A program made the position numbers and the translations under genes. From positions 1 to 55,131 of the forward strand of contig CAYUIV010000005.1 in assembly GCA_964444925.1 (NCBI GenBank): a stretch of 55,131 nucleotides of DNA. The letters run 5' to 3'. The notes under the pieces are model-generated. The model was not told the DNA's origin, made no database searches, and saw only the letters and a list, made by a program, of their open reading frames with translations. Positions within the stretch are counted from its first letter, which is position 1. Every line of letters starts with the position of its first letter. Shown in pieces: positions 27,566 to 35,958 of this stretch. Source of the DNA: CAYUIV01 sp964444925 (GTDB lineage: Bacteria; Pseudomonadota; Gammaproteobacteria; Diplorickettsiales; Diplorickettsiaceae).

Positions 27566-28046
27566 ACTGTATATGTTAATCAAACAGCATTGGATTTGGT
27601 ATAGCATTGGCATCATTGTGCTATGTTTAGATTTAAGTTCCAAATCTATTATTAAACAGCTTTTAGCAGAACAAGAAACGATAGCTATTATGCCACACCT
27701 CAATTTTATTTCTTGCGCTAATCCTGGTTTTGCCTTTGGATTATTTGAGCATATTGGTTTCTGGGAAAGGGTTTTGCTTTCTTTCAGTGCACTTTTTCTT
27801 TTTTTATGGAAATTTAATTTAAGCCACCTTCAAGCCAATATTATACATTATTACTACCTCAGCTATGCGTTAGTCGTGGGAGGGGCACTGGGTAATTTGT
27901 ACGAGCGGGTTGTACAAGGTCATGTGACAGATTTTATTGATTTTTATGTTGGTCACTTTCATTTTTCTACTTTCAACTTAGCAGATGTAGCGATTGTCAT
28001 AGGTATGTTCTTACTTGTTTACTTACCCACAAAAAAAAATCTGTAA
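27558..28046 (+). CDS. lspA: lipoprotein signal peptidase II
   Basis: Inner-membrane aspartyl protease that cleaves lipoprotein signal peptides after diacylglycerol transfer. It has four hydrophobic segments. The catalytic Asp pair is present in GHVTDFIDFY and FNLADVAI. The intervening block reads GGALGNLYERVVQG, where LIDR or LWDR is usual. ATG 27558 overlaps the ileS stop by eight bases; an upstream ATG at 27537 is also possible. Directly downstream lies a second, decayed lspA copy. Confidence 0.93.
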   Translation: MRKLYMLIKQHWIWYSIGIIVLCLDLSSKSIIKQLLAEQETIAIMPHLNFISCANPGFAFGLFEHIGFWERVLLSFSALFLFLWKFNLSHLQANIIHYYYLSYALVVGGALGNLYERVVQGHVTDFIDFYVGHFHFSTFNLADVAIVIGMFLLVYLPTKKNL

Positions 28047-28127
28047 CAAATTTAAAGAGAATGAAACAATAGACAAACGTAGTGACTTTTCAAATAACAT
28101 AATTTAATACTTAAAAGAGAATTAATA

Positions 28128-28600
28128 ATGCGAAATACTTTATTAAATTTGTTACTTAATACATCTGTATTTCAAGGCATACTGCTTGCTTTTGTTGATC
28201 AATTAGTAAAATATATTGCGAACATCTCTTTTTACTTTCATCAAGATTATAAATTACTTCCTGGATTTAGTTTGTATTTACATCACCATAATTAATTCAT
28301 TTTCAGTGCGCTTTTGCGTTTGATAAAATGGCCACCCTCTTTTAAAACTATTCAATTTATTGGACCTCTCGTGATGAATGTTTGGCTGATTCAGCGAACA
28401 AAACAGTATTAACATATTCTCTTTATAAATGGTCGTACCCTATTGTTTGGAGGACTATTCTCTAATCTTATTGACTTGTTTGTAAAAGGACATATCCTTG
28501 GTATTTGCAAAGTACATATAGATAAAACGTTTATTAGGCTTAATCTAGGTGATATTTTATATCTTTTCGATCTCTTGTTTATATTTACTCATACGCTTCA
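28128..28600 (+). pseudogene. decayed second lspA copy
   Basis: A remnant in at least two pieces. Piece 1 (28128-28295) starts with ATG after AAAAGAGA and reads MRNTLLNLLLNTSVFQG, then VDQLVKYIANIS, the LspA D-Q-x-x-K helix, before a TAA stop. Piece 2 (about 28420-28600, other frame) reads LLFGGLFSNLIDLFVKGH, then a block ending LNLGDILYLFDLLFIF, which aligns with GGALGNLYERVVQGH and FNLADVAIVIG of the neighbouring lspA. The first catalytic Asp (GHVTD) is replaced (GHILG), and the centre is missing or out of frame. Its 3' end overlaps the ferredoxin gene on the other strand. Confidence 0.75.
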
Positions 28601-28988
28601 TGCGTACACGAGACGCGGATGCTTCCACATAACTCGCTTTCTCGGAAAGATTCGTTTGCGTTAAAAAATTGAGTTTAGAGAGCGTATGATTTGTAGGTTC
28701 ATTGTCTTTTAAAGAACGTAGGCGTTTTTTTCGCGCAATGACACGTCTTTTAGCCTCCTCCGGCTTACATAAAATATTAGATACGGGATACATTTCAATA
28801 CAGTCGACAGGGCAAGGGGCAATACAAAGACCACAGCCTACACAAGCTTCTGTGAGTACCGTATGTAAATATTGCGATGCTCCTAAAATTGCATCAAAGG
28901 GGCAAGCATCGAGACATTTAGCACAACCAATACACTCTTGTGCACGGATATGTGCTAATGCTTTGTTTTTAAAAGATGTTGTTGTCAT
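28557..28988 (-). CDS. two-cluster 4Fe-4S ferredoxin, RnfB/RsxB-like
   Basis: 143 residues with two [4Fe-4S] motifs: CIGCAKCLDACP and CVGCGLCIAPCP (about residues 19-61). The blocks PFDAILGASQYLHTVL and PVDCIEMYPV are very close to the C-terminal ferredoxin part of RnfB/RsxB, but the membrane anchor and first cluster domain of RnfB are absent. After the ferredoxin domain comes a basic tail (KPEEAKRRVIARKKRLR) that I do not recognise. It may serve as a soluble electron carrier. No other rnf genes are nearby. The 3' end overlaps the decayed lspA on the opposite strand. Confidence 0.8.
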   Translation of the reverse strand: MTTTSFKNKALAHIRAQECIGCAKCLDACPFDAILGASQYLHTVLTEACVGCGLCIAPCPVDCIEMYPVSNILCKPEEAKRRVIARKKRLRSLKDNEPTNHTLSKLNFLTQTNLSEKASYVEASASRVRMKRMSKYKQEIEKI

Positions 28989-29071
28989 GGCACAATAGTA
29001 TAATTTTGGTAGATTACGTTAATTTGTAGTAGTATCAAAAAATAAAACATTTTTATTGTGACATAAAATCT

Positions 29072-29815
29072 ATGTTAATGAGATCAATATTCGCTTGCCT
29101 TTTGCTAATACACTGTAACAGTAGCTTTTCAGTGACAGGATTGCATACTATTTTTCATTTAGGTCAAGGACAACCAATACTCACACAAAAAAATTCAAAA
29201 TCAAAAGAATTGGATTGGCCTTCCAAAAAACAGATTCAAGATACGCTACAAAATATATACAAGCGCGCTCAAGATCCGGATTTCACCTGGAAAGAAAAGC
29301 TAGATATGGGTGATATTGGACTGGGTTTTTCTATGAATCAGTCCGTAGACGTTGCGCTTAGATTATCTACTTTTGCAACGGGATCAGAAAAAACATATAT
29401 CTACAACGTAGATTCTTTGTTTAAGATTAAGCTCATGTGCTTATCAGGAATAATAATACGTTTTCAAGGAGGCGCCTCTTTGCCATTGTATAACGAAAAT
29501 GTACCGTTTTCACAATCTAATCAACTGTCATTAATTCAGAAAACCTATACTGAAGCTAGAACCCAAGTTTTAAAATATAGCTGGTCTGAGCTCTGGAAAA
29601 AGTCGCAAAGCTTTGTTGGTTTATCGATACAATACCCACTGTCCTATAACAAAATTTTAGACTTATCCTGTGAATATTTTTTCGAAAAACCCGAGAATAT
29701 GAAAAAAGAAAGTTTTTTGCGTAATCATGTGTCTAAATCAGATAGAACGCGCTCTTTCAATACTAAAGTAGTAGGTCACCTTATACTCAAGGTGGGACTC
29801 AATTGGTACCCATAA
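29072..29815 (+). CDS. exported hypothetical protein, beta-rich
   Basis: 247 residues with a clear N-terminal signal peptide (MLMRSIFACLLLIHC, probable cleavage after SSFS). The mature part alternates hydrophobic and polar residues in short strands (VDVALRLSTFATG, GIIIRFQGGASLPLY, LILKVGLNWYP), as in outer-membrane beta-barrels, and ends near an aromatic residue. I know no named family for it. It is followed after 44 bases by a second exported protein with similar features, so the two may be co-transcribed and act at the cell surface. An alternative start at ATG 29078 shortens it by two residues. Confidence 0.65.
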   Translation: MLMRSIFACLLLIHCNSSFSVTGLHTIFHLGQGQPILTQKNSKSKELDWPSKKQIQDTLQNIYKRAQDPDFTWKEKLDMGDIGLGFSMNQSVDVALRLSTFATGSEKTYIYNVDSLFKIKLMCLSGIIIRFQGGASLPLYNENVPFSQSNQLSLIQKTYTEARTQVLKYSWSELWKKSQSFVGLSIQYPLSYNKILDLSCEYFFEKPENMKKESFLRNHVSKSDRTRSFNTKVVGHLILKVGLNWYP

Positions 29816-29859
29816 GATGTCCAATTATTGTCTTCAATAGATGAGTATCTTGGTTAAAT

Positions 29860-30690
29860 ATGCGCTATCTCTTCTTTCTTTTTATTGTTCTGATCAGAAA
29901 AGATGTATTTGCCAGTCAATCTTTCTATATTGTCCCTTTTCTTTCAATTGAGCGCATGACCTATGACTATCAAAAGGTTCATCACAACAACCATGATCAG
30001 TCTTCTTCAAAATGCGATGACTACAATAATGCTTTACCTGACTATGATTTTTTTAAAGATTATGCTTACCGAGATGCTACTTTAGGCCACCTACCTTATC
30101 GCATATTAGAAGCCTTTCATAGTATGAAAGGGGTGACAGCCAGTATCGGTTATGATTTTTCTGAAGATTGGAGTATTGAAGGCGGGTATACTTTTTTCAC
30201 TAAAAAATATCTTTTTGAAACGAATGTTTTATCCACTATTTTTCAACAAAATATACCATTTGAAAGAAATAACGATATTATCGAAGATGAAGTCATAAAA
30301 AATGTTTGGGTTAATTCTGAAGAAGGTTCAATCTACCCCTCCGTAATAAACGGCACGGCACAAGAAAAAACTCATCATCTTCCCTTTATTTCACTTTCAA
30401 TGCATCGTTTTTACTTATTGGGAAAACTGACAGTTTTACATTTTCACCCTCGCTTAAAAGTTTATTTTAGTGCCGGTGTTTCTAAAATAATAGGAACTGC
30501 ACAAGCAGAACATATTGATCAAATACACCCTTTCCGAAGTTATTCTATGGGATTATGCGGTATTGGCTCACGATTTACCGTATCGAAATATTTTGCTATC
30601 GATGTTTCTTATTACGCCTCTTTTTTGGAAAAGAACCCAACGCTTCCGCCATTATCTTTTTTAAAAGGCAGTATTTGTTATTATTTCTAA
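29860..30690 (+). CDS. outer-membrane beta-barrel protein, putative
   Basis: 276 residues with a signal peptide (MRYLFFLFIVLI, cleavage probably after VFA). Strand-like segments include GVTASIGYDFSEDWSIEGGY, LKVYFSAGVSKIIG and YFAIDVSYYASFL, and the protein ends in CYYF, the terminal aromatic expected for BAM-dependent insertion. The pattern resembles small OmpA-like or opacity-type barrels, but I cannot assign a family. The central loop region (about 40-75) is rich in His, Asp and Asn, a plausible exposed loop. Its neighbour upstream is also exported. Confidence 0.7.
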   Translation: MRYLFFLFIVLIRKDVFASQSFYIVPFLSIERMTYDYQKVHHNNHDQSSSKCDDYNNALPDYDFFKDYAYRDATLGHLPYRILEAFHSMKGVTASIGYDFSEDWSIEGGYTFFTKKYLFETNVLSTIFQQNIPFERNNDIIEDEVIKNVWVNSEEGSIYPSVINGTAQEKTHHLPFISLSMHRFYLLGKLTVLHFHPRLKVYFSAGVSKIIGTAQAEHIDQIHPFRSYSMGLCGIGSRFTVSKYFAIDVSYYASFLEKNPTLPPLSFLKGSICYYF

Positions 30691-30985
30691 TAAGCAATAC
30701 TGCCTCCTTTATGAATTTCTATTCGTGCAGGAGAATTCAAGGATTCATTCAATCGATCAATTTTTGGGTGTAGCAATCTATTTTCTTTTTTCCAAAAAAA
30801 GTATATTGGCTCAATAGGAGGAAGAACGTAGTCAATAATTTTTAATACAATCTCTGTGAATAAACTACATGGTGTTGCATTTTTACAGAAATAGTAAAAA
30901 CTCTTTCTCACGTTCTACTTCATGACACGCCTCGGCACTATCATCCACAAAACCATTACCTGAAACGTTCTTATAGTATGTGTGC
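30691..30985 (-). pseudogene. broken 3' fragment of an ankyrin/F-box-like gene
   Basis: A partial duplicate of the adjacent gene (31017-32372). DNA at about 30910-30960 is nearly identical to 31332-31382 and encodes GFVDDSAEACHEVERE. Then a large internal deletion and a frame change lead to IVLKIIDYVLPPIEP, which matches LMLKIIDYILPPIEP at the C-terminus of the intact gene. The F-box-like LPTEL is altered to LFTEI. No start codon or N-terminal ankyrin part remains. A 74-codon frame in this region is just the decayed tail. Confidence 0.75.
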
Positions 30986-31016
30986 ATAAGAATTTGGCCT
31001 ATCATCTTTTGATTCC

Positions 31017-32372
31017 TTATGCAAGGTATCGATTTTGTAGTTTAGAGACATATTTTTTTTCCAAAAAGTTGACTGGCTCAATGGGTGGAAGGATGTAGTC
31101 AATGATTTTTAACATGAGCTCTGTCGGCAATCTACATTTCTTATTCGTGATATTTCTACAAAGATAATGATAGCGTATGATGCTTTGGCTACGCGCTTCT
31201 GAATCTTTTTGACTATTCAATTGTAAGAATCGCTGAGTAGTTTCCAAAGTAGGTAAAGTGTATTTATTTTGCACTTCCTGTAACGCATTGTTGATAGTTT
31301 TTTCAATAAATTGAGTATAGGCTGCTATTTCACGTTCTACTTCATGACACGCCTCGGCACTATCATCCACAAAACCATTATCTGAAACGTTATCATCCAA
31401 AAAGCCACTATTTGTACCATTTACTTCAATATCATCACTATAATTCACTATGCTCGAACTGCTTGCATCTGAAGAGAGGCTACTATCCGAAAATTCACTA
31501 TTCGTATCGTCTGCTGTAATATCAGTACTTTGCGACCTTGTATGCATATACTGAATTAACTGATAAATAGCATCTAAGTTAAATACTGCACCTTGTCGAA
31601 TAAAAAAAGAAAGCTTTTCTGCAATTTCAGGATAATGTTGTTGTTCTGAAAGAAAACCTTGGACTACAATACATTCTACCGCACTTAATTGATTAGTATT
31701 TTTTAAATTAATATCAAGGTTAGCCGCATATTGGAAGAGTGTTTTTAAGCTTTTAATTTCAATATAGAATGATTCGTGAATTATCGCATCCCCATTACGA
31801 TTTATTTGGTTAGGATCTGCACCGTATTGCAATAGCACCTTGACTTTATCCGTGTTCTTTTCAGAGCGCATTGCTGTAGAAAGGTAATCATAATGTGTGT
31901 TGGGATTTACTCCTTTTTTTAAAAGTAATGCGACAACTTGTGTGTCTATCGACGCGTAGATAACACTTGCAAGAAGCAAATCGTATGTGCTAGAGTGATC
32001 GACTTTGGCACCTTTTTCAAAAAGTATTTCGATGAGATGGTAATAGTGGGCTTGAGATTCAAAACTGGTCAAGGCTGTAAATGTAAATGCCACATTACTT
32101 TTTATTGAATCCATCAATATATAAGGATTTGCGCCATGCTCCAAAAGCAACTCAAGTGCTTCGTAATTCTTTGTTTTCCATGCTAAATGTGATGCGAGTA
32201 CGACTGGTGTGTCCCAATTTACATTTCCTCTTTCCCTGCTTTGATTGATTGTTTCCGTAGACTGCGTTAACGCTTTCTTTAATTTTAGTAAATTGTCTTG
32301 CTCAATGGCGGTGTGTATCGGATAAGCATTATGAAAAATACTTTCTGTCATATCTTTAAAAAAACGAAGCAT
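31017..32372 (-). CDS. ankyrin repeat protein with C-terminal F-box/PRANC-like motif
   Basis: 451 residues. Ankyrin repeats run from about residue 15 to 250 (NWDTPVVLASHLAWKTKNYEA, ALELLLEHGANPY, YYHLIEILFEKGAKVDHSS, ALLLKKGVNPNTHYDYLSTA, VKVLLQYGADPNQINRNGDA). A low-complexity acidic and Ser-rich linker follows at about 285-345, with internal short repeats of the type NGFVDD and NSGFLDD. The C-terminus carries CRLPTELMLKIIDYILPPIEP near residue 413, again F-box-like. The linker repeats may be prone to slippage. A decayed partial copy lies immediately downstream. Likely a host-directed adaptor; the target is unknown. Confidence 0.82.
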   Translation of the reverse strand: MLRFFKDMTESIFHNAYPIHTAIEQDNLLKLKKALTQSTETINQSRERGNVNWDTPVVLASHLAWKTKNYEALELLLEHGANPYILMDSIKSNVAFTFTALTSFESQAHYYHLIEILFEKGAKVDHSSTYDLLLASVIYASIDTQVVALLLKKGVNPNTHYDYLSTAMRSEKNTDKVKVLLQYGADPNQINRNGDAIIHESFYIEIKSLKTLFQYAANLDINLKNTNQLSAVECIVVQGFLSEQQHYPEIAEKLSFFIRQGAVFNLDAIYQLIQYMHTRSQSTDITADDTNSEFSDSSLSSDASSSSIVNYSDDIEVNGTNSGFLDDNVSDNGFVDDSAEACHEVEREIAAYTQFIEKTINNALQEVQNKYTLPTLETTQRFLQLNSQKDSEARSQSIIRYHYLCRNITNKKCRLPTELMLKIIDYILPPIEPVNFLEKKYVSKLQNRYLA

Positions 32373-32807
32373 ACGAGATATATCTCACAGGTCATGTCAT
32401 TAAATTTAACTTATTGTAATCAGTAAATTTTTTAAAGCAAGCCGTGCATAGTTTTATCATAATCTCGATCATTACAATATCTTTTAGACATTGAACATTT
32501 ATTACATCTTTATTAAAAGCTTTTGATGTTTCAAGAAAGAAATGCCTCTGTTATGATAAGGCCTGTACACCACGTGCTATCTATGTTTTCAATAAAATAA
32601 GATTTTTTGAGTCACCATTTATTGTATTGTCAGATACATTACTGTTTGAACCTTTTTAATCCCAACTTTTATTATCAACATACAGTAACATCACGTTCAT
32701 ATATGATCACTTGACTTACTATATTGCAGCATAACATTTCACAAAGCTGACAGTGTTTTGCTTCTATTACGAAATAGTTTTTCTATCATGACTTAGCGTA
32801 AAAAAAT
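32373..32807. other. non-coding stretch, nothing recognised
   Basis: 435 AT-rich bases between the ankyrin gene and the TPR-methyltransferase, both on the minus strand. I see no gene, tRNA or clear repeat. Confidence 0.4.
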
Positions 32808-34532
32808 TTAACGCTGTAATAAAAATAGACCTGTATTAACAGTCTGGCCACGATTTATTCTTCCAATAACACTGCGCTGTTTACATAATTTCCATCCATA
32901 ATGTGTTGCTAATCTTAACAGTGCTGTTTTACAGTGTTGATAACGTCCTGTTGCTTCTAGACGATAACTTTCTTGTTGATCGGATTGCAGCTCTTCTACT
33001 GAAAAAGCAAAAAATGTTGTTTTTTTAACCGCATGCGTTAATACATCAAAGAATTGATCTAGTTTTCCAAGATAAACTAATGTATCAGCACACAGTATAA
33101 TATCGTACTTTTGTGTACATCCTTGTAAAAAGGTATATAGATCTGCTTCAATCAGTTCCTCGTATATGTTTTTTTTACGTGCTTCTTTAAGCATCTGAGT
33201 AGAGATATCAACACCGATTAATGTTTTTTTTGCCTGTATTTGAATACCCATTAATCCTGTGCCACACCCCAAATCTAAAACTGTATGATGATTTTTCAAG
33301 AAAGGAGACACTAATTGATACAGTTGATTGGGTAACTGATAATTTAACGTGGCAACGTGCTGTTCAAAATGATCAGCATAACTGTCAAACAAGTTTTTTA
33401 TATGTGCTAAAGGCGCAAATGCAGGAATACTTTTTTCAACTTGCTTTGTGTTAGGAAATAGAATATTGGATTGCCTTAAGGCACAACTCATAAAAGTCGC
33501 AGTGCTATGGGTAGGCGCTATGACTAGAACGTTTTGATAGCTGATATACGCTTCTTTCAATTCGTTCAATTGGAGGTAAATGGCAGCTAAATTACACCAA
33601 GCATTGAGCGTATTTTTATTTAACGCAATTACTTTTTGAAAACACTGTATCGCTTTCGACAACTGGCCAAGGAGCATATGTCCTACGCCTAAATTGTAGA
33701 AGCCCTCGGCATCATTAGGTACCTGTGAGGTATAACGCATATACTCAACAATGGCGTTTTCTAAATAGTTTTGTTTCAAATAGAGTGCAGCTAAATTATT
33801 TCGCGCATTACTATGGTTAGTATCAAGATTTAATGCCTTTTTAAAACAAGCTTCTGCTTCAATAGATTCATCTAACGCAAGATGCACGGCACCAAGATTA
33901 GTCCAGATATCTACTCCTTCGGGTATCAAATTTATCAATATTTGATAGTATTTCTTTGCCTCTAAAAAATCTTGTTGTTTAATTGCAAGTTGTCCTAACT
34001 GCGCATATACAATCAAAGAATTTTTCTCCCACACTAAAATAGATTGAAACTTTTCATAAGCCAATGCGTGTTGTTCTTGATCAATACAAAGTAATGCTAA
34101 ATTTATTTCTGCATCGAGATAGTGAACTTGCAATGTGGTGGCATATTCATAATATTTTTTTGCTTTTTGAAAAAGTTTTTGTTTATGAAAAATACATCCT
34201 AAATGATTAAAAGCTGGCGCATATTGCGGATCAATGTTTAATACTTTTTGATAATAATCAATTGCATTTTTCAAATTGTTCAAAGCACGATAGCAGTGTG
34301 CTAAATAATAATACAAAACAAGTGTATTGGGATTTTGAATCAGTGCTTTGTGTAAATACAGCGTGGCTTGACTGAATTTTTTCACTTTAAAGTAGAGAAT
34401 ACCAAGATGAATGATACTTTTTCTACCAGCGCTGTTATATTTAATTTGGGTACAGTGATATTGTATTGCACTTTCTAAAGTGTGCATCGGTAGCTGTTGA
34501 ATCGTTGAAACGATAGCTTCAATCCAATTCAT
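32808..34532 (-). CDS. TPR-repeat protein fused to a SAM-dependent methyltransferase
   Basis: 574 residues in two parts. Residues 1-350 are about nine tetratricopeptide repeats (for example ALYLKQNYLENAIVEYMRY, LGQLSKAIQCFQKVIALN), a protein-binding scaffold. Residues 400-574 are a class I methyltransferase with the SAM-binding motif VLDLGCGTGLMGIQI near 417, then GVDISTQMLKEAR and an acidic ILCADTLVYLG. Similar fusions are known in gammaproteobacteria, but their substrates are not well established. The gene overlaps xthA by 14 bases, so it is translationally coupled to it and sits at the end of the thrS-rplT gene string. Confidence 0.85.
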   Translation of the reverse strand: MNWIEAIVSTIQQLPMHTLESAIQYHCTQIKYNSAGRKSIIHLGILYFKVKKFSQATLYLHKALIQNPNTLVLYYYLAHCYRALNNLKNAIDYYQKVLNIDPQYAPAFNHLGCIFHKQKLFQKAKKYYEYATTLQVHYLDAEINLALLCIDQEQHALAYEKFQSILVWEKNSLIVYAQLGQLAIKQQDFLEAKKYYQILINLIPEGVDIWTNLGAVHLALDESIEAEACFKKALNLDTNHSNARNNLAALYLKQNYLENAIVEYMRYTSQVPNDAEGFYNLGVGHMLLGQLSKAIQCFQKVIALNKNTLNAWCNLAAIYLQLNELKEAYISYQNVLVIAPTHSTATFMSCALRQSNILFPNTKQVEKSIPAFAPLAHIKNLFDSYADHFEQHVATLNYQLPNQLYQLVSPFLKNHHTVLDLGCGTGLMGIQIQAKKTLIGVDISTQMLKEARKKNIYEELIEADLYTFLQGCTQKYDIILCADTLVYLGKLDQFFDVLTHAVKKTTFFAFSVEELQSDQQESYRLEATGRYQHCKTALLRLATHYGWKLCKQRSVIGRINRGQTVNTGLFLLQR

Positions 34533-35310
34533 ATGGCCTTTTTTTGAAATAAGCTAAAACAGCTGCATGATCAGATGGACGATTCATACGTCGTGTGTTG
34601 ACATCAATAATACAATTTTCACAAAGGGCTGTAAGTGAGGAACTACAAACTACCTGATCAATACGTAACCCTCTGTTGTAATGAATGGCACACAAGCGGT
34701 AGTCCCACCACGTGTATTGTTTGGGTTGAGTATTAAGTAAGCGAAAAACGTCTATCAGTCCTAAATTCATTAGTTGAAAAAAAGCATGGCGCACTGCCGT
34801 GCTGGTGAGCGTTGTGTCTTGCCATAGACGGGGGTCATGAACATCAATATTTTTCGGCGCAATATTGTAATCCCCTACTACAGCAATATATTTTTTTTTA
34901 AAGCAAATACGCTCAAGATAATGATAGAGTGCATTAAGCCACTTCAATTTATACTGATATTTGTTGGAATCAAGCGCTGCACCGTTGGGTACATAAATAT
35001 TAACAAGATGAAGCTCTTCAATGATCACACTTAATAATCTGCACTCAGATGTATGATCGAGTGGCAGTGCATTATCTACAACCTGTATAGGCCACCTGCT
35101 CAAAATTGCAACACCATTGTAAGATTTTTGTCCATGACAAACGGAATAATAACCCAGCGCTTGAAAGATTTCTGTAGGAAAAAGATGATTCTCTAGCTTT
35201 GTTTCTTGTAAAGCAACAATATCTGGTCGATATTGTTGCAGAAAATGTAAAATGAGTTTAAAACGAGCTCTTAAAGAATTGACATTCCATGTTGCAATGA
35301 CAAAGCTCAC
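34519..35310 (-). CDS. xthA: exodeoxyribonuclease III (AP endonuclease)
   Basis: Base-excision repair enzyme that cuts 5' to abasic sites and has 3' exonuclease activity. The endonuclease/exonuclease/phosphatase fold is clear: ATWNVNSLRAR at the N-terminus, the metal-binding Glu in LQETKLE near residue 36, VGDYNIAPKNIDVHDP in the middle, and PSDHAAV with the catalytic Asp-His near the C-terminus. Length 263 is normal for the bacterial ExoIII/XthA group. It lies 25 bases after rplT on the same strand. Confidence 0.94.
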   Translation of the reverse strand: MSFVIATWNVNSLRARFKLILHFLQQYRPDIVALQETKLENHLFPTEIFQALGYYSVCHGQKSYNGVAILSRWPIQVVDNALPLDHTSECRLLSVIIEELHLVNIYVPNGAALDSNKYQYKLKWLNALYHYLERICFKKKYIAVVGDYNIAPKNIDVHDPRLWQDTTLTSTAVRHAFFQLMNLGLIDVFRLLNTQPKQYTWWDYRLCAIHYNRGLRIDQVVCSSSLTALCENCIIDVNTRRMNRPSDHAAVLAYFKKRPYELD

Positions 35311-35335
35311 GCAAGCTTACCAGTTTATCTGTTAA

Positions 35336-35707
35336 TTATGATATCGTTGCATCACTTATTTCTTCTTGAGAAACAGAATCTTGTAACGCTTGTTGTGCTT
35401 TAAGCGCGATGTTTTCAAATGTTTTTATATCCGATATCGCCAAGTCTGCTAGAATTTTCCGATTTAGTGGAAATTGTATTTTAGTGAGCCCAGCAATTAA
35501 ACGACTGTAGCTTATACCAAACATTCTAGCTGCTGCATTAATTCGAACGATCCAAAGCGCTCGAAAATTTCGTTTCTTTTGCTTACGATCGCGGTAAGCG
35601 TAGCATCCTGCACGTAATAGAGTGGGTTGTGCCGAACGAAAAGTACGTCGTCTTGCACCGTAATAACCTTTTGCTGCTTTTAATACTTTTTTATGGCGTG
35701 CTTTCAT
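35336..35707 (-). CDS. rplT: 50S ribosomal protein bL20 with a shortened N-terminus
   Basis: Early-assembly 50S protein and, in E. coli, repressor of its own operon. KVLKAAKGYYGARRRTFRSA and the block RNFRALWIVRINAAARMFG are classical. Almost all bL20 proteins begin with about ten more residues (MARVKRG-type) before RHKK. Here the frame starts MKARHKKVL, and the upstream codons contain an in-frame TAG, so no extension is possible. The C-terminus carries a short extra acidic tail (SQEEISDATIS). The ribosome-binding region AAGAGGT lies 11 bases before the ATG. Confidence 0.95.
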   Translation of the reverse strand: MKARHKKVLKAAKGYYGARRRTFRSAQPTLLRAGCYAYRDRKQKKRNFRALWIVRINAAARMFGISYSRLIAGLTKIQFPLNRKILADLAISDIKTFENIALKAQQALQDSVSQEEISDATIS

Positions 35708-35730
35708 TGTATCATACTACCTCTTTTCGA

Positions 35731-35925
35731 TTAGCTGCCCCTAAGTAAGCGGGTCACTGATTGTTGATCACTTTTTGCAACAAGTGTGACTGCACGTAAA
35801 TGTCGTTTTCTTTTGGGAGATTTTTTAGTCAAGATATGATTATGATGTGAATGTTTGTGTTTGAAAGCATGAGCGGTTTTTCTAAAGCGCTTTGCGGCTC
35901 CCCGATGTATCTTTAATTTTGGCAT
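35731..35925 (-). CDS. rpmI: 50S ribosomal protein bL35
   Basis: Small basic protein of 64 residues with the family pattern MPKLKIHRGAAKRFRKTA and the Lys/His/Arg-rich centre ILTKKSPKRKRHLR. It lies in the conserved order thrS-infC-rpmI-rplT, 23 bases before rplT. Confidence 0.96.
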   Translation of the reverse strand: MPKLKIHRGAAKRFRKTAHAFKHKHSHHNHILTKKSPKRKRHLRAVTLVAKSDQQSVTRLLRGS

Positions 35926-35958
35926 AAAAATTTACTTAAATAAAAAGTTAATAACTGT

